DNA of 33,682 nt, taken from positions 1 through 33,682 of the forward strand of contig CAMYKY010000045.1 in NCBI GenBank assembly GCA_947259165.1, written 5' to 3'. Below are positions 32,799-33,682 of the stretch, piece by piece (within the stretch, counting starts at the first letter, position 1; the number at the start of each line of letters is the position of its first letter). The position numbers and the translations under genes are program-made. This DNA is from an uncultured Acidobacteriota bacterium (GTDB lineage: Bacteria; Acidobacteriota; Vicinamibacteria; Marinacidobacterales; SMYC01). A model generated the notes under the pieces. The model was given only the letters and a program-made list of their open reading frames with translations, did not search any database and had not been told where the DNA came from.

Positions 32799-32905
32799 AC
32801 CACCGCTGCACTTAGAACGCCAGAGCCATCCCGGTATCATCCTTGCAACACCTCCGGCAAACCGACCGAACAATCTACTCCACCTCGGTCCCAACCGGAG
32901 GTCGC

Positions 32906-33364
32906 ATGCTGGTACAATCCTTTTCCGCCTTGGCGTTGTCGCTATCGCTCGCTGGCACCGAACCAGCCGAATCCCGTGAGGGTGAACCGACCCGAACCAT
33001 CGAACCCACTCAAAGCGAGCTCTCCCAGTATCGGGTCACCCCTGAGCCCGACTATTTCGACGAAGCCGTCAACTCCCCGGCGTTGCGCATCTCCGGGCTC
33101 GGAATGTTCGCTGCCTCCGCCGCCGACCTGATCACAACGGAGCAGGGGCTCTCGAGTGGCCTTGCAGAAGGCAACCCCGCGGCCTCGCGCCGAGGCTTGC
33201 GCATCGCAACCCATGTCGCCGGTCCCATGGCCGTCTACTACGCGACCGAGAAGCTACAACGAGCCGGAAAACCCAAAACCGCCCTTCTGTTGCGCGTCTC
33301 ATTGATGGTCGCCTACAGCTACGCCACCATCCACAACGCCCGACTTATGAACGCCACCCCGTAG
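32906..33364 (+). CDS. Small exported or membrane protein, DUF5658-like motif
   Basis: A 152-residue protein starting at ATG 32906, which has GGAGGT five bases upstream. It begins with a signal-like hydrophobic stretch (MLVQSFSALALSLSLA, 1-16) and a short acidic region. The second half has weak membrane segments near 75-92, 113-127 and 131-150. The segment ASAADLITTEQGLSSGLAEGNPA followed by a late HNARL resembles the D-x-x-T-T...E-x-N-P and hN patterns of DUF5658-type proteins; this match is tentative. Function unknown. An upstream open extension to 32843 has no ribosome binding site. Confidence 0.65.
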   Translation: MLVQSFSALALSLSLAGTEPAESREGEPTRTIEPTQSELSQYRVTPEPDYFDEAVNSPALRISGLGMFAASAADLITTEQGLSSGLAEGNPAASRRGLRIATHVAGPMAVYYATEKLQRAGKPKTALLLRVSLMVAYSYATIHNARLMNATP

Positions 33365-33449
33365 CCCCCCCGAAGCCGCCGCGAGCGGACGCCGCCAAAA
33401 AGCACCGTTGCCCTCACAAGCTCCGATGATCCCTTCGAGCTTCGTATAA

Positions 33450-33504
33450 CCTCGCCCCCGCTCGGGGGAGAGGACGGCTCGCGAAGCGAGCCCGGTGAGG
33501 GGCA
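33450..33504. repeat. REP-like double palindrome
   Basis: An imperfect palindrome of the CCCCCGCTCGGGGG type (33450-33473) is followed by a perfect one, GGCTCGCGAAGCGAGCC (33476-33492), and then GGTGAGGGGC. This layout is the common intergenic REP-type element of many Gram-negative genomes. It lies between the small membrane gene and a minus-strand gene end. Confidence 0.7.
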
Positions 33505-33612
33505 CCGCCGAAGGCTGCTCTGACTCCCGTTCCGAAGACCAGCCTCCCTTCCCGCATTGCCCCCGCCCCCGTTGCCTGACTCCCGCGCGCCTCAAAAGAA
33601 GAGACGAAGCGA

Positions 33613-33682
33613 TCAAAACTCCACGACCACGGTCATCACCGCGTTGATGCCGGGCGCGAGTACAGCCCTTGCATCCGGACTA
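33613..33682 (-). CDS. C-terminal end of a minus-strand protein, possibly an outer-membrane beta-barrel
   Basis: The reverse strand encodes ...SPDARAVLAPGINAVMTVVVEF followed by TGA (33615-33613). Alternating residues and a final Phe are the signature of the last strand of outer-membrane beta-barrel proteins, recognised by the BAM machinery. Only 22 residues are visible, so the family cannot be named. Confidence 0.5.
   Translation of the reverse strand, partial: SPDARAVLAPGINAVMTVVVEF

Overview
The window is GC-rich, densely coded DNA from a Gram-negative bacterium. Support for this comes from type II secretion GspA/GspB-like genes, a two-gene AddAB-type recombination nuclease, Tat and Sec signal peptides, lipoprotein-type secreted proteins, a possible beta-barrel C-terminus, and a degenerate PEP-CTERM (exosortase) substrate. 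The mix of F420 genes (cofE, npdG), the secreted LolA-like paralogs, class V aminotransferase with a Tat signal and P1 peptidase would suit Acidobacteriota or a similar environmental lineage. That placement is an inference and no rRNA or tRNA is present to test it.

Layout. 1-732: the start of a GGDEF diguanylate cyclase running off the left edge. 898-4420: a secreted LolA-like protein, then F420 genes cofE and npdG, then a flippase-like membrane protein that overlaps a convergent PilZ gene (4311-4730). 5041-7396, all on the minus strand: yjbQ, lexA, a DUF3467 gene and a shortened, active-site-degenerate Y-family polymerase relative that keeps a clamp-binding motif (ImuB-like). 7518-11391, minus strand: gspA, gspB, a YdjM-like membrane protein and a multi-zinc-ribbon protein in one apparent operon. 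11648-14166: a DUF547 protein and a convergent secreted TPR protein. 14336-21093: addB (iron-sulfur nuclease) and addA with a 4-base overlap. 21203-21950: a decapitated Ser/Thr kinase. 21992-23761: an SDR dehydrogenase and a divergent membrane protein. 23933-27690: a P1 peptidase and sodium:solute symporter pair, divergent from an M20 deacylase. 27780-28583: a truncated PEP-CTERM-like protein. 28886-31346: a CPA2 antiporter and a Tat-exported class V aminotransferase. 31448-33364: a second LolA-like paralog, a selenocysteine peroxiredoxin and a small membrane protein. At the right edge there is a REP-like palindrome and the last codons of a minus-strand protein.

The most notable gene is the peroxiredoxin at 32279-32722. 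Its peroxidatic cysteine codon is an in-frame TGA, followed by a hairpin that fits a bacterial SECIS element. Ordinary gene callers would miss it or break it. Other notable points are an intergenic family of in-phase hexamer repeats (GGGAAC/GGGCAC type) found at six or more gene borders and never inside a gene, the lexA-linked ImuB-like gene, a hairpin that would hide the lexA ribosome binding site, and two genes (kinase and PEP-CTERM protein) that have each lost one end.
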